Source: Streptomyces caniscabiei
GTDB lineage: Bacteria; Actinomycetota; Actinomycetes; Streptomycetales; Streptomycetaceae
Assembly (NCBI RefSeq): GCF_014930365.1
Contig: NZ_JABXWI010000004.1
Span: forward strand, 496,001-560,000
Length of the DNA stretch: 64,000 bases
Reading direction: 5' to 3'
Part shown: piece by piece, positions 25,478-33,899 of the stretch
Layout of the letters: every line of letters starts with the position of its first letter
Numbering within the stretch: the first letter of the stretch is position 1
Notes under the pieces: generated by a model
Told to the model about the DNA's origin: nothing
Databases searched by the model: none
Seen by the model: only the letters and a program-made list of their open reading frames with translations
Made by a program: the position numbers and the translations under genes

Positions 25478-25876
25478 TTATCTTCTGTCCGTGTCGTAGG
25501 GCGGGGACGGAAAATCCCAGACGGCGTCTGACCGGCTGACGATCTTTCGAAGTTCGCGAGCGCTTCGTGGCGACAAGGCCTGCATCACGGTGTCGAGAAG
25601 GGCTCGGGCTTCGAGAGGGTTGCCGCAGCAGTACCAGTGCACGTTGTCCCACTCGTAGTCGTGCCACAGAGCACGCTCGGGCTGGTGGACGTAGTCCTTC
25701 CACAGGCCCACAGCCGTGCTGACGTCGCCTGGTTGCAGATAGTTGCGGGTGCGCTCGAGACGGATGATCTCGGACAGCGCACACGAAGACAGGCCATCGA
25801 TGACCGGCCTTGCACTCGTTGTCCGGTGGCTGCCGGGAACGCCAGCACGGATCTGTCCTGGCCGTCTACGCGGCAT
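25478..25876 (-). CDS. Small conserved protein, immunity-like context
   Basis: A 132-residue protein with RTRNYLQPGDVSTAVGLWKD, ALWHDYEWDNVHWYCCGN and PLEARALLDTVMQALSPRSA. The second half looks like a compact helical domain that I have seen in Streptomyces proteins of unknown function near toxin-immunity loci. The first 30 residues (Arg/Pro-rich) may not be native; the real N-terminus may have been replaced where transposase debris begins at about 25950. The ATG at 25876 follows AAAGG by three bases. No function is assigned. Confidence 0.5.
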   Translation of the reverse strand: MPRRRPGQIRAGVPGSHRTTSARPVIDGLSSCALSEIIRLERTRNYLQPGDVSTAVGLWKDYVHQPERALWHDYEWDNVHWYCCGNPLEARALLDTVMQALSPRSARELRKIVSRSDAVWDFPSPPYDTDRR

Positions 25877-25949
25877 GGACCTTTCGGTTCGTCGTCATGC
25901 GGTACATGGTGCCACGGTCTCGAACGTTTGCTGCCGAGTGCTCTCCGGA

Positions 25950-26590
25950 GGGAAGCGTTCGCGGAAGCGTCAAGCTTCCGGGGCGAGTCCTACGAGTGTC
26001 TGACCGCTCGGCGCGACGAGTCCTTCGAGTTGGTGGACGCGCTGCTGTGTGCGGACGGTGCGGTGAAGTCCGTGTTCGATCTGGCGCTGTTGCCCGAGCA
26101 CTGTCGTGGGCACGGAGCGATGTACGGCGGCGAGCACCGCCGCCCAGCTACGGGCTGTCGTCGAGCGACTCATTACCGCGGGCCAGTGGCAGTCCGGGGG
26201 CCCCGCCATCGCGATCGTCAGCGACGCCGACTACGACGTCACACGCCTGGTCTGGTCCTGCGCGACCTGCCGGTCGAACTGGTCGGCCGCGTTCGCTCCG
26301 ACCGCGTCATGCGCCTGCCGAAGCCACCGCGTGCACGGCGTCACCGGCCGGCCGCCCAAGCGCGGTCCGGAGTTCCGTTTCACCAAGCTCCGTAATCCCG
26401 AGGCCGCGGTGTCCACCGAGGGTTCGGGAACGTCCGCGCTCACCTCGCCCGCCCGACCCGTGTTCCCAAAGCCCGAGGCGCCGGCCCCGGTCGGCCACCC
26501 GGCACCAAGAACAAACACCGGGCACCCGGCTACGACGTCGGCAAGACCGTCAAACGCCCCGAGCCCCTCAAGGCCATCGGTAGACCCCGG
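25950..26590 (+). mobile_element. Decayed transposase with several frameshifts
   Basis: Plus-strand fragments read in order across different frames. FRGESYECLTARRDESFELV and DALLCADGAVKSVFDLALLP come first, then TAAQLRAVVERLITAGQWQS with AIAIVSDADYDVTRLV, then LRDLPVELVGRVRSDRVMRL, then GVTGRPPKRGPEFRF. In that order they match a transposase type common in Streptomyces (N-terminal YDCLTARxDALFEL, later DAGYD and LRDLPVxxLGRxRSDRV). At least three frame changes show it is inactive. It borders the large LuxR/ATPase gene. Confidence 0.65.
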
Positions 26591-26630
26591 GTAGATCCTG
26601 GTAGATCAGACCAAGCTCAGACACAGCTCC

Positions 26631-29600
26631 TCAGGCGCCCGGGGTGAGGCCGAGGGCGGTGAGGGCGGCCATGCCGGTGACGGTGTGGTCGCCTCCGGCG
26701 AGGAGGAGGGTGCGGGCCGACTGGTAGGGGCAGCCGGCGGCGTCGAATGCCGTGGCGGCCGCGAGCAGGCCGGGCGGGTCGCCGTCCAGGAGCGCCTGCG
26801 CGCGGTCCAGTTGGGCGGTGGCCACCGGGTTGCCGGCGACGAGGTGCCGGGCGGTGGCGACGCGCGCCCGGGCCTGGGGGTGACCGGCGAGGACGGAGGC
26901 CTCGGCGCGCAGGCCGACGTACCAGTGGTGCCAGATCCAGGAGACCCACTTCCACACCTCGTCCGGCTCCGGTGCGACCCGGGCCAGGGCCGCGTCCGGG
27001 TCACCGTGCTGGAGGAGCACCATGGCGTCGAAGACCGCGCCGTAGCCGTGGTGGTGCTCCGCAGCGGTACCGGCCTCCGTGACGACCGCCAGCCAGTTCT
27101 CCCGCGCCGCGTGGTCGCCGCGCAGACCGTGGATCATCGCGACGCCCGCGGCGGCGGGGCCGAGGGAGTACGACCGCTGCCGGCCGCTCCGGCGCCATGC
27201 GTCGAGGAAGCCCTCACTGCCGGCGAGTACGTCCTTGCCGTTGCCCGCGAACGCGTCCGCGACCATGAGCCAGGACGTGGCGTGGTGTTCCACCTCGGCG
27301 AACAAGGGGTGGTCGGCGAGCTGCCTGCCCCACCGGCGGGCCTGCGCCAGCTCGCCCACACCGAGGGCGGTGCCGGCCGCCATGGCGAGGGCGTCCATCA
27401 ACTCCTGCGTGGCGGCGGGGGTGGGCGGCAGCGGGGTCAGGATCTCGATCCGTCGCCGGGCGGCTGCCGCCGCGCCGAACGAGTCACCGGCCCAGGTCCG
27501 GGCGCCGGACAGCGCGTCCAGAGCGGCGGACTCGGCCACCGGATCCCCCGCCGCCCGAGCCAGCCGGACGGCCCGCTCGGCACAACCGACCGTCTCCCGC
27601 GCACTGTTGTCGACGTCCCCCTGCACGGCCCCGAAGGCATCCATCACCACGGCGGCTTCGGCGAGCGCGAGAGCGGCGACGACGGAGACGTCCACGGCGA
27701 TTGCCGACTCGGGCGCGGGGGTGGGGGATGGGGTGACCGGCGGGTGGGGGGCTGGGCCAGTGGCTGCGGGCGACAGGCCGGGGGTGGAGGGGGTCAGGCC
27801 GACGCCGGGCAGCGGGCTGCCGGCACCGGGCGGCGGCTCCATGACGGCGGACGGCAACTCCACGCCACTGGACGGCCGGTCGGCAGCAGCGGGCGGCAGA
27901 CCCGCGGCGCCGGAGGGCGACTCCGCAGCGGCAGGCGGCAACGGCACGCCACCCGAGAGCAGGCCGGTGGCACCCGGCGGCGGACCCGTGGCACCGGACA
28001 GTCGGTGGGCCGTCGTCAGGAGCGCGGTGGCCTCCGCCGGAGTGGGGAGATGGGCGAACTCGCTGGAGAAGCGGTACGCGACGGTGGCGGCGGCCGCCAG
28101 GTCGCGGGCCGCGCCGATGTGGTCGCCGGCGCGCAAGGCGGCCTCGGCGGCCGCGCGGTGCAGACGGTACATGTCATCGCCGAGCCGCCGGCAACCAGCC
28201 ACCCCGGCGGCCTCCCGCAGAACCTCGGCAACGACGGCGGCACCGTCCACACCACGCCCCTTCCGCACCACGTCCACACCAGCCGCGCGCCCCGTCGCAC
28301 CGGCCACATCCGCAAACGCGCGGTCCCTGCCGTCGCCAACCTCGCCGGCGACGCCCGCGGCCCCGGCGATCTCTGCGGCGCCGAGCGCACGCGCGGCTTG
28401 ACCGGCGCCGTGTGCCGACCCGGTAGCGGCAGCCGTGCCGGCCAGAGTCCCGGTTTCAGCCTCAACCCCGAACCCAGCCCTCACGTCTGTCCCCCCGGCC
28501 ATGTCATCGGCGAGCGCCGCCGCCTGCTCGTAGCGTTGTTGGCTCTCGCCGAGCAGATTGCGGGTGAAGGTCAGGCCCGCCAGGGCGACGGCGAGGCGGT
28601 GGGCGGTCATGCGGTGGGGCGGGTGGGTGGCGGCCCAGGACAGGGCCGCTCGGAGGTCGTCGGCGACGGCGTCGAAGCGGGCGCGGAAATCCGGACCCTC
28701 GGCTCCGGCGAGAGCGGCCGCACCGGCCAGGCACCAGGCGGCGTGGCGCGACCGCACAGCCGTCAGCTCGTCGGCGTCGGCGAGCCGCTCCGCCCCATAC
28801 TGGCGGATGGTCTCCAGCGCCTGGTAACGCGTGCCGTTCGCGGTCGGTGTCGCGGCGAGCAGGCTCTGCTCGGCGAGCCGTCCGAGCCCGTCGGCGACCG
28901 CTGCCGGCTGGAGCGGCGCGAACCCGGCGACGGCTCCGGCCGCCTCCGCGGTGAACGGCGTCACGAACACCGAGATCCGCCGCAACAGCGCCCGGTCCGC
29001 CGGCTCCAGCAGATCATGGCTCCAGTCGAGCGCGGCCCGCACCGACCGGTGCCGGTCGTCCGCACGCGGCCCGCCCGCGAGGATCCGCAGCTGGTCGGAG
29101 AGGCCCGCCGTGAGCCCGTCCAGTCCGAGCGTGGGCCAGCGCGCCGCCGCCAGTTCGATCGCGAGGGCCATGCCGTCGAGGCGTGCGCAGATGTCCGCGA
29201 TCCGGTCGCGCAGGGCCGGTTCCGGTGGCCGGCCGACCGCCGCCGCCCGTTCCAGGAAGAGCGTCACGGCCTCCGAGTCGCCGCCGCCGTCCGAGGACAG
29301 CGGGGGCACCGGGAAGACCCATTCGAACGGCACCATCATCCGGGCCCGGCTCGTCGCGAGCACCCGTAGCCCGGGGCAGGCGATCAGCAGTCGTTCCAGG
29401 AAGGGCACGACGCCGTCGCGTATCTGCTCGCAGTTGTCCAGGACCAGCAGCGCGTCGCGGTCCGCCAGTGCGGCCGGCACCGACTCCTCGACGTCGCGCC
29501 CGGGCTGTTCGCCCACTCCGACGGCCTCCGCGACCGCCGCGCCCACCCGCGCCGGGTCGGTGACCGGTGCCAGGTCGACGAACCACACCCCGTCGGCGAA

Positions 29601-29978
29601 GTCACCGGCCGCGTCCGCCGCCACCGCCAGCGCGAGCCGGGTCTTGCCCACCCCGCCCGGGCCGACCGCCGTCACCTGCCGACGGGTCTTCACCGCCTCG
29701 GCCAGTTCGGCGCGTTCACGCACCCGGCCGACGAACGCGGTCAGCGGTGCGGGGAGGGCCGGTGCAGGGCGGCGCCGGTCGGCGCGGGCGAGGTCGGCCG
29801 CGCGCCGGGAGAGCGCCCGCCGGTCCGGTTCGTCGAGCTTGCGCAGCAGGGCGGAGACATGGGACTCGACCGTGCGCACGGAGATGAACAGGCGCGCGGA
29901 GATCTCCGCGTTGCTGAGGTGCTCCCCGAGCAGCGCGAGCACTTCGGCTTCCCGAGCCGAGACCACTGGACTGGACAC
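26631..29978 (-). CDS. Large LuxR-HTH/AAA-ATPase transcriptional regulator
   Basis: An approximately 1115-residue regulator with its DNA-binding part at the N-terminus. A LuxR helix-turn-helix (VSAREAEVLALLGEHLSNAE then RTVESHVSALLRKL) is followed by an NB-ARC-like ATPase with Walker A GPGGVGKTRL (about residue 106) and LLVLDNCEQI. A winged-helix and a helical repeat (TPR-like) region follow. Two stretches, near residues 495-590 and 660-755, are Gly/Ala/Pro-rich low-complexity inserts in the repeat region. I prefer the GTG at 29978, just before the HTH; a GTG at 30041 is possible, and neither has a strong ribosome site. It is divergent from the PNPOx gene. The ligand and targets are unknown. 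Confidence 0.85.
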   Translation of the reverse strand: MSSPVVSAREAEVLALLGEHLSNAEISARLFISVRTVESHVSALLRKLDEPDRRALSRRAADLARADRRRPAPALPAPLTAFVGRVRERAELAEAVKTRRQVTAVGPGGVGKTRLALAVAADAAGDFADGVWFVDLAPVTDPARVGAAVAEAVGVGEQPGRDVEESVPAALADRDALLVLDNCEQIRDGVVPFLERLLIACPGLRVLATSRARMMVPFEWVFPVPPLSSDGGGDSEAVTLFLERAAAVGRPPEPALRDRIADICARLDGMALAIELAAARWPTLGLDGLTAGLSDQLRILAGGPRADDRHRSVRAALDWSHDLLEPADRALLRRISVFVTPFTAEAAGAVAGFAPLQPAAVADGLGRLAEQSLLAATPTANGTRYQALETIRQYGAERLADADELTAVRSRHAAWCLAGAAALAGAEGPDFRARFDAVADDLRAALSWAATHPPHRMTAHRLAVALAGLTFTRNLLGESQQRYEQAAALADDMAGGTDVRAGFGVEAETGTLAGTAAATGSAHGAGQAARALGAAEIAGAAGVAGEVGDGRDRAFADVAGATGRAAGVDVVRKGRGVDGAAVVAEVLREAAGVAGCRRLGDDMYRLHRAAAEAALRAGDHIGAARDLAAAATVAYRFSSEFAHLPTPAEATALLTTAHRLSGATGPPPGATGLLSGGVPLPPAAAESPSGAAGLPPAAADRPSSGVELPSAVMEPPPGAGSPLPGVGLTPSTPGLSPAATGPAPHPPVTPSPTPAPESAIAVDVSVVAALALAEAAVVMDAFGAVQGDVDNSARETVGCAERAVRLARAAGDPVAESAALDALSGARTWAGDSFGAAAAARRRIEILTPLPPTPAATQELMDALAMAAGTALGVGELAQARRWGRQLADHPLFAEVEHHATSWLMVADAFAGNGKDVLAGSEGFLDAWRRSGRQRSYSLGPAAAGVAMIHGLRGDHAARENWLAVVTEAGTAAEHHHGYGAVFDAMVLLQHGDPDAALARVAPEPDEVWKWVSWIWHHWYVGLRAEASVLAGHPQARARVATARHLVAGNPVATAQLDRAQALLDGDPPGLLAAATAFDAAGCPYQSARTLLLAGGDHTVTGMAALTALGLTPGA

Positions 29979-30156
29979 CGGGTCATTATCCGCTGCTGCG
30001 TGGTCTCTCCGTGGCTTCTCGGTGGTGGATTCCGTGCTCACCACGGAGGCGGGCCGTGGCCCCGTCGGGGGAGGCTGTGACCACGGCGAACGCACCCGGC
30101 GGACACACCACCGGACGGGGCACGACCCCGGCCCCGCCCACCCGACGACCATGCGC

Positions 30157-30188
30157 CCCAGCAACCCAGCGACCCAGCAACCCAGGAG
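30157..30188 (+). repeat. Four 8-base tandem repeats ending in a ribosome site
   Basis: The units CCCAGCAA, CCCAGCGA, CCCAGCAA and CCCAGGAG lie head to tail directly before the PNPOx-family gene. The last unit supplies the AGGAG ribosome site five bases before the ATG at 30194. Slippage would change leader length but keep the site. Confidence 0.6.
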
Positions 30189-30193
30189 TGACC

Positions 30194-30715
30194 ATGACCG
30201 GCTCGTCCACCGCCCAGCCCACTGCCGAGACAGCCGTCCACTCCGCTGCCGAGGCCGCCACCGAGGCCCCGGGTCCCCGTCCCCGCGCGGTGCGTCTCCG
30301 CGACACGCAGCACCGGCTCGCCCATGACGCCGACGTCTGGGTGGCCAGCGCCTCGGTGGACGGTGCGGCATATCTCGTTCCGCTGTCCTTCGAGTGGGAC
30401 GGCGAGACGTTGTTGCTGGCGACGCCGGGCGACAGCCCGACGGGCAGGAACCTGGCCGCGACGCGGGCCACCCGGCTCGGACTGGGCCCCACCCGCGACG
30501 TGTCCATGATCGAGGGCGACGTGGAGGTGCTCCCGGTCGACGCGTTGCCGGCGGAGCGGGCGGACCGTTTCGCCGCGCGGACCGGCTTCGACCCCCGGGT
30601 CTCGGCGACGTACTACCACTGGTTCCTGGTCACCCCGACCCGGGTGCAGGCCTGGCGTGAGGCGAACGAGCTGACGGGACGTGAGCTGATGCGCGCGGGC
30701 CGCTGGCTCGCCTGA
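30194..30715 (+). CDS. Pyridoxamine 5'-phosphate oxidase-family protein
   Basis: A 173-residue split-barrel flavin-binding protein. After a 35-residue Ala/Thr-rich leader it shows DADVWVASASVDGAAYLVPL, SFEWDGETLLLATPGDSPTG and NLAATRATRLGLGPTRDVSM, the usual strand pattern of PNPOx/F420-type small flavoproteins. It ends with TPTRVQAWREANELTGRELM. FMN or F420 cofactor is likely, but the substrate is unknown. The ATG at 30194 has AGGAG five bases upstream. The DUF1801 gene follows 52 bases later in the same direction. Confidence 0.82.
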   Translation: MTGSSTAQPTAETAVHSAAEAATEAPGPRPRAVRLRDTQHRLAHDADVWVASASVDGAAYLVPLSFEWDGETLLLATPGDSPTGRNLAATRATRLGLGPTRDVSMIEGDVEVLPVDALPAERADRFAARTGFDPRVSATYYHWFLVTPTRVQAWREANELTGRELMRAGRWLA

Positions 30716-30767
30716 CCCGCGTCGACCGGATCGACCCATCATCACTGTGCGAGGAAGGACAACTGCC

Positions 30768-31205
30768 ATGACGAACACGTTCGAGGGATTCACGGCCGAG
30801 GAGCGCGAGGCCATGAAGGAGCACGCGCGGGATCTGAAGACGTCCGCCCGTCGCGGGGCGCGTGCCACCGAGGCGGACGCGGAGAGCGATGTGCTCGCGA
30901 AGATCGCCGCGATGGAGGACGCGGACCGCGTGATCGCCGAGCGGCTGCACCGGATCGTCGCCGAGGCCGCGCCCGGCCTGTCGCCGAAGCTCTGGTACGG
31001 CATGCCCGCGTACGCCAGGAACGGCAAGGTCGTCTGCTTCTTCCAGAGCGCGCAGAAGTTCCGGACCAGGTACGCCACCCTCGGCTTCAGCGACCAGGCG
31101 CACCTCGACGAAGGCACCCTGTGGCCGACCACGTACGCCCTGACGGAGCTGACGGCCGAGACGGAGGCGCGGATCGGCGAACTCGTCCGGAGGGCGGCGG
31201 GCTGA
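30768..31205 (+). CDS. DUF1801/YdhG-family protein
   Basis: A 145-residue protein. The N-terminal half is charged and helical (FTAEEREAMKEHARDLKTSA). The C-terminal half carries PKLWYGMPAYARNGKVVCFF and ATLGFSDQAHLDEGTLWPT, which match the DUF1801/YdhG fold (GMPAY core), a group that includes frataxin-like iron proteins. The exact function is unknown. The ATG at 30768 is supported by GAGGAAGGA nine bases upstream. Confidence 0.82.
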   Translation: MTNTFEGFTAEEREAMKEHARDLKTSARRGARATEADAESDVLAKIAAMEDADRVIAERLHRIVAEAAPGLSPKLWYGMPAYARNGKVVCFFQSAQKFRTRYATLGFSDQAHLDEGTLWPTTYALTELTAETEARIGELVRRAAG

Positions 31206-31360
31206 GATGACGGCGGGCTGAAAGGGTGGCGGCCGGGGAGGCGGCGGCTGAGAGGTGCCGGGCCTCCCCCCTGCCCCTCACACACAAAGAGGCCAACTTC
31301 CTTCACAGCAAGGCACCTTGACCCCGGTCCCGCTCACTGGTTCCGTGGGAAGGCTGCTCA

Positions 31361-31374
31361 TGGGAGCGCTCCCA
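31361..31374. promoter_or_regulatory. CebR operator (perfect 14-base palindrome)
   Basis: TGGGAGCGCTCCCA lies 21 bases before the esterase start. It is identical to the published consensus operator of CebR, the LacI-family cello-oligosaccharide repressor of streptomycetes. A possible -35 TTGACC sits at 31318-31323, so the operator would fall just downstream of the transcription start and block elongation. This links the esterase to cellulose/plant-wall induction. Confidence 0.85.
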
Positions 31375-31394
31375 ACCGGTGAGAAAGGATCCCC

Positions 31395-33419
31395 ATGCTG
31401 ACCTTCCCCCACAGGTCCGGCAGAGGCGGCGTGGCCGCCGTCCTCACAGCGGTACTCCTCGCCTGTCTGCTGTCGCTGGTCGGCGCCACCCGGGCGCAGG
31501 CCGCGCCGGGTGACGGCTCGGTCTCCGACCCGAACATCGTGTACGTCGGCCGCTGGGACACCGGTTCCGGTACGACGGCCGTCGCGAACTGGACCGGCGC
31601 GTACGTGCGGACGTCCTTCACCGGCACCACGGTGAAGGTGCGCGCCAGGGACGCGGTCAACTTCTACGTCAGCGTCGACGGCGGCCCCGACGTCTTCCAC
31701 GCCGGCGTGCGCGGCACGGTGAACCTCACGCCGCGCCCCCTGGCGCCCGGCACGCACTCCCTGCGGATCGCCTACCGGTCCGGCGACACGGTCTTCCAGG
31801 GCCTGGTCCTGGACCCCGGCGCCCGTACGGTCGCGCCGGGCGCGTCACCGGGGCTGATCGAGTTCGTCGGGGACTCCATCACCGCCGGGGCGCTCACCGA
31901 CCGGCTGGCGCTGGACTCGTACGCGTGGAAGACGGGCGAGCGGCTGGGCATGCGGCACACACGGATCGCGCGTGCCGGGTACTGCCTCGTCGCCCGGTCC
32001 GGCTGCACGGGTCTGAGCGGGCAGTTCTTCAAGGTCGGCAGTACGGGTGGCGCGGACTGGGACTTCTCCCGCTACCGGGCGAACGCGGTCGTCATCAACC
32101 TGGGCACCAACGACATCGGGCACGGGGTGACCGGCGCCGAGTTCCAGGCGGCGTACACCGCCCTGCTGCGCGATGTCCGGGCCAAGTACCCGGACGCGTT
32201 CCTGTTCGCCGTGCAGACCCTGAAGAAGCGGTACGTCACCGAGACCAGGGCGGCCGTCGCCGCGCGCGGCGACGCCGGGGACGGCAGGGTGCGCTACGTC
32301 GACACGACGGGCTGGCTCACCGACGGCGCCGACTACGAGGACGGCAACGGCCATCCCAACGAGGCGGGGCACACCAAGTTCGCGGACCGGCTGGCGCCGA
32401 TCGTCGGCGGCGCGCTGAACGGCACGACGACCGCGACCGCCACCACCCGGACCGCCGCGTCCGCCACCGCCCGGGCCGCCGCGCCCGGCCAGCCCGGCGA
32501 CCCGAACATCAAGTTCGTCGGACGCTGGGACACCACGAGTTCGGCCACCGCGTACACGCCCTACTGGGCGGGTGCCTACTACCGCGTCGGCTTCACCGGG
32601 CGGACCGTCCAGCTCAAGCAGCGGGGCACGATCGACTTCTGGGCGCGGATCGACGACGGGCCCGTGAAGTTCTACGACGACGTGAAGGGGACGGTGAACC
32701 TGACACCGGCCGCGCTGTCGGCCAGCCGCCACACCCTCCAGGTCAACTACCAGGTGGTGGCGGGCTCCTACCGCGGTGACGCCGTCTTCCAGGGGCTCGT
32801 CCTGGACAGCGGCGCGACGACCTTCGCCCCGGCGGCGCCGGCCCGGACGGTCGAGTTCGTCGGCGACTCGATCACCGTGGGCACGACGACGTCGCAGAAC
32901 GCCCGTACCGCGTACGGCTGGCTGATCGGGGAGCGGCTGGGCACCGAGCACACCCAGATCGCCCAGGGCGGTGCCTGTCTGGTGGCCGCGGCGGACGGGT
33001 GCGTGGGGCTGGAGCGGCAGTACGGCAAGCTCAACCCCAACGCGGCGACGCCCGACTGGGACTTCGGGCGCTACCGGGCGGACGCCGTCGTCATCAACCT
33101 GGGCACCAACGACGTGGGCCACGGCGTGAGTTCGGCGCAGTTCCAGACCGCCTACGCCAGTCTGCTGCGCAAGGTCCGCGCCGCGCACCCCGGGGCCTGG
33201 ATCTTCGCGTTGGAGACCTTCCGGGGACGGTTCGTCCCGCAGACCGAGGCGGCCGTGCAGGGGGCGATCGCGGGCGGGGACTCCCGGGTGTCGTTCGTCG
33301 ACACCACGGGCTGGCTGGGCTCCGGCGACCTCACGGACTCCGTCCACCCCAACGACCGGGGGCACCGCGCCGTCGCCGACCGCCTCGCCCCGGTCATCGC
33401 CGCCCGGATCGGAGGCTGA
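31395..33419 (+). CDS. Secreted duplicated CE2-type SGNH esterase
   Basis: A 674-residue secreted protein with a signal peptide ending near residue 36 (GATRAQAA). Two homologous units follow. Each has a beta-sandwich domain (NIVYVGRWDTGSGTTAVANW in the first, NIKFVGRWDTTSSATAYTPY in the second) and an SGNH hydrolase domain. Each domain keeps block I (GDSITAG near residue 156; GDSITVG near 487), the GTND block (near 236 and 569) and a terminal HPN (near 319 and 650), so both sites look active. An Ala/Thr-rich linker separates the units. The layout matches CE2 acetyl esterases that deacetylate xylan or glucomannan. The upstream CebR box supports a role in plant cell-wall breakdown. Confidence 0.88.
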   Translation: MLTFPHRSGRGGVAAVLTAVLLACLLSLVGATRAQAAPGDGSVSDPNIVYVGRWDTGSGTTAVANWTGAYVRTSFTGTTVKVRARDAVNFYVSVDGGPDVFHAGVRGTVNLTPRPLAPGTHSLRIAYRSGDTVFQGLVLDPGARTVAPGASPGLIEFVGDSITAGALTDRLALDSYAWKTGERLGMRHTRIARAGYCLVARSGCTGLSGQFFKVGSTGGADWDFSRYRANAVVINLGTNDIGHGVTGAEFQAAYTALLRDVRAKYPDAFLFAVQTLKKRYVTETRAAVAARGDAGDGRVRYVDTTGWLTDGADYEDGNGHPNEAGHTKFADRLAPIVGGALNGTTTATATTRTAASATARAAAPGQPGDPNIKFVGRWDTTSSATAYTPYWAGAYYRVGFTGRTVQLKQRGTIDFWARIDDGPVKFYDDVKGTVNLTPAALSASRHTLQVNYQVVAGSYRGDAVFQGLVLDSGATTFAPAAPARTVEFVGDSITVGTTTSQNARTAYGWLIGERLGTEHTQIAQGGACLVAAADGCVGLERQYGKLNPNAATPDWDFGRYRADAVVINLGTNDVGHGVSSAQFQTAYASLLRKVRAAHPGAWIFALETFRGRFVPQTEAAVQGAIAGGDSRVSFVDTTGWLGSGDLTDSVHPNDRGHRAVADRLAPVIAARIGG

Positions 33420-33538
33420 CGCACATCCTGTGAGGGTACGGGAGCCGCTCGGTGCGCCGCCGTCCGGGCCACCGGGCGGCGGGCCCGCGACATGATCGCA
33501 TCCGCCCCGGGGCAGCCGGTGGCCCCTACGATGGCAGC

Positions 33539-33895
33539 ATGGCCGTCGTCCTCTTCGCAGGTATCCCGGTGAACGACTACACAGCGGCGCTCTCCTGGTA
33601 CGAGCGCCTGCTGGGCTCCCCGCCGACGTTCTTCCCGAACGACACGGAGGCCGTGTGGGAGCTGGCGGAGCACCGCTATGTCTATATCGAGCACCGGCCC
33701 GGACGGGCCGGCCACGCGCTGCACACCGTCTTCGTCGACGACCTCGACGCCCGGATCGCCGGGATCACCAACCGGGGTCTGGAGCCCAGCAGCCGCGAGA
33801 CCTACGCCAACGGCGTACGCAAGGTCACGTACCACGACCCGGACGGCAACGAGATCGGGCTCGGCGGCGGCCCGCTCGGCGGCGGACCGCTCTGA
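33539..33895 (+). CDS. VOC/glyoxalase-fold protein
   Basis: A 118-residue single-chain vicinal oxygen chelate protein. FAGIPVNDYTAALSWYERLL opens the first beta-alpha-beta unit, and VRKVTYHDPDGNEIGLGGG closes the second, with the typical DPDGNEI turn. Metal ligands are not obvious beyond the Glu of that turn, so a binding or resistance role is as likely as catalysis. The C-terminal GGGPLGGGPL tail is simple sequence. The ATG at 33539 has no strong ribosome site. Confidence 0.85.
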   Translation: MAVVLFAGIPVNDYTAALSWYERLLGSPPTFFPNDTEAVWELAEHRYVYIEHRPGRAGHALHTVFVDDLDARIAGITNRGLEPSSRETYANGVRKVTYHDPDGNEIGLGGGPLGGGPL

Positions 33896-33899
33896 GCCG

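Noticed and set aside
26685..29369. Long plus-strand open frame of 894 codons
   Set aside because: It is antisense to the LuxR/ATPase gene, has Gly/Arg-rich composition without domains and follows the GC-skew shadow of the real gene.
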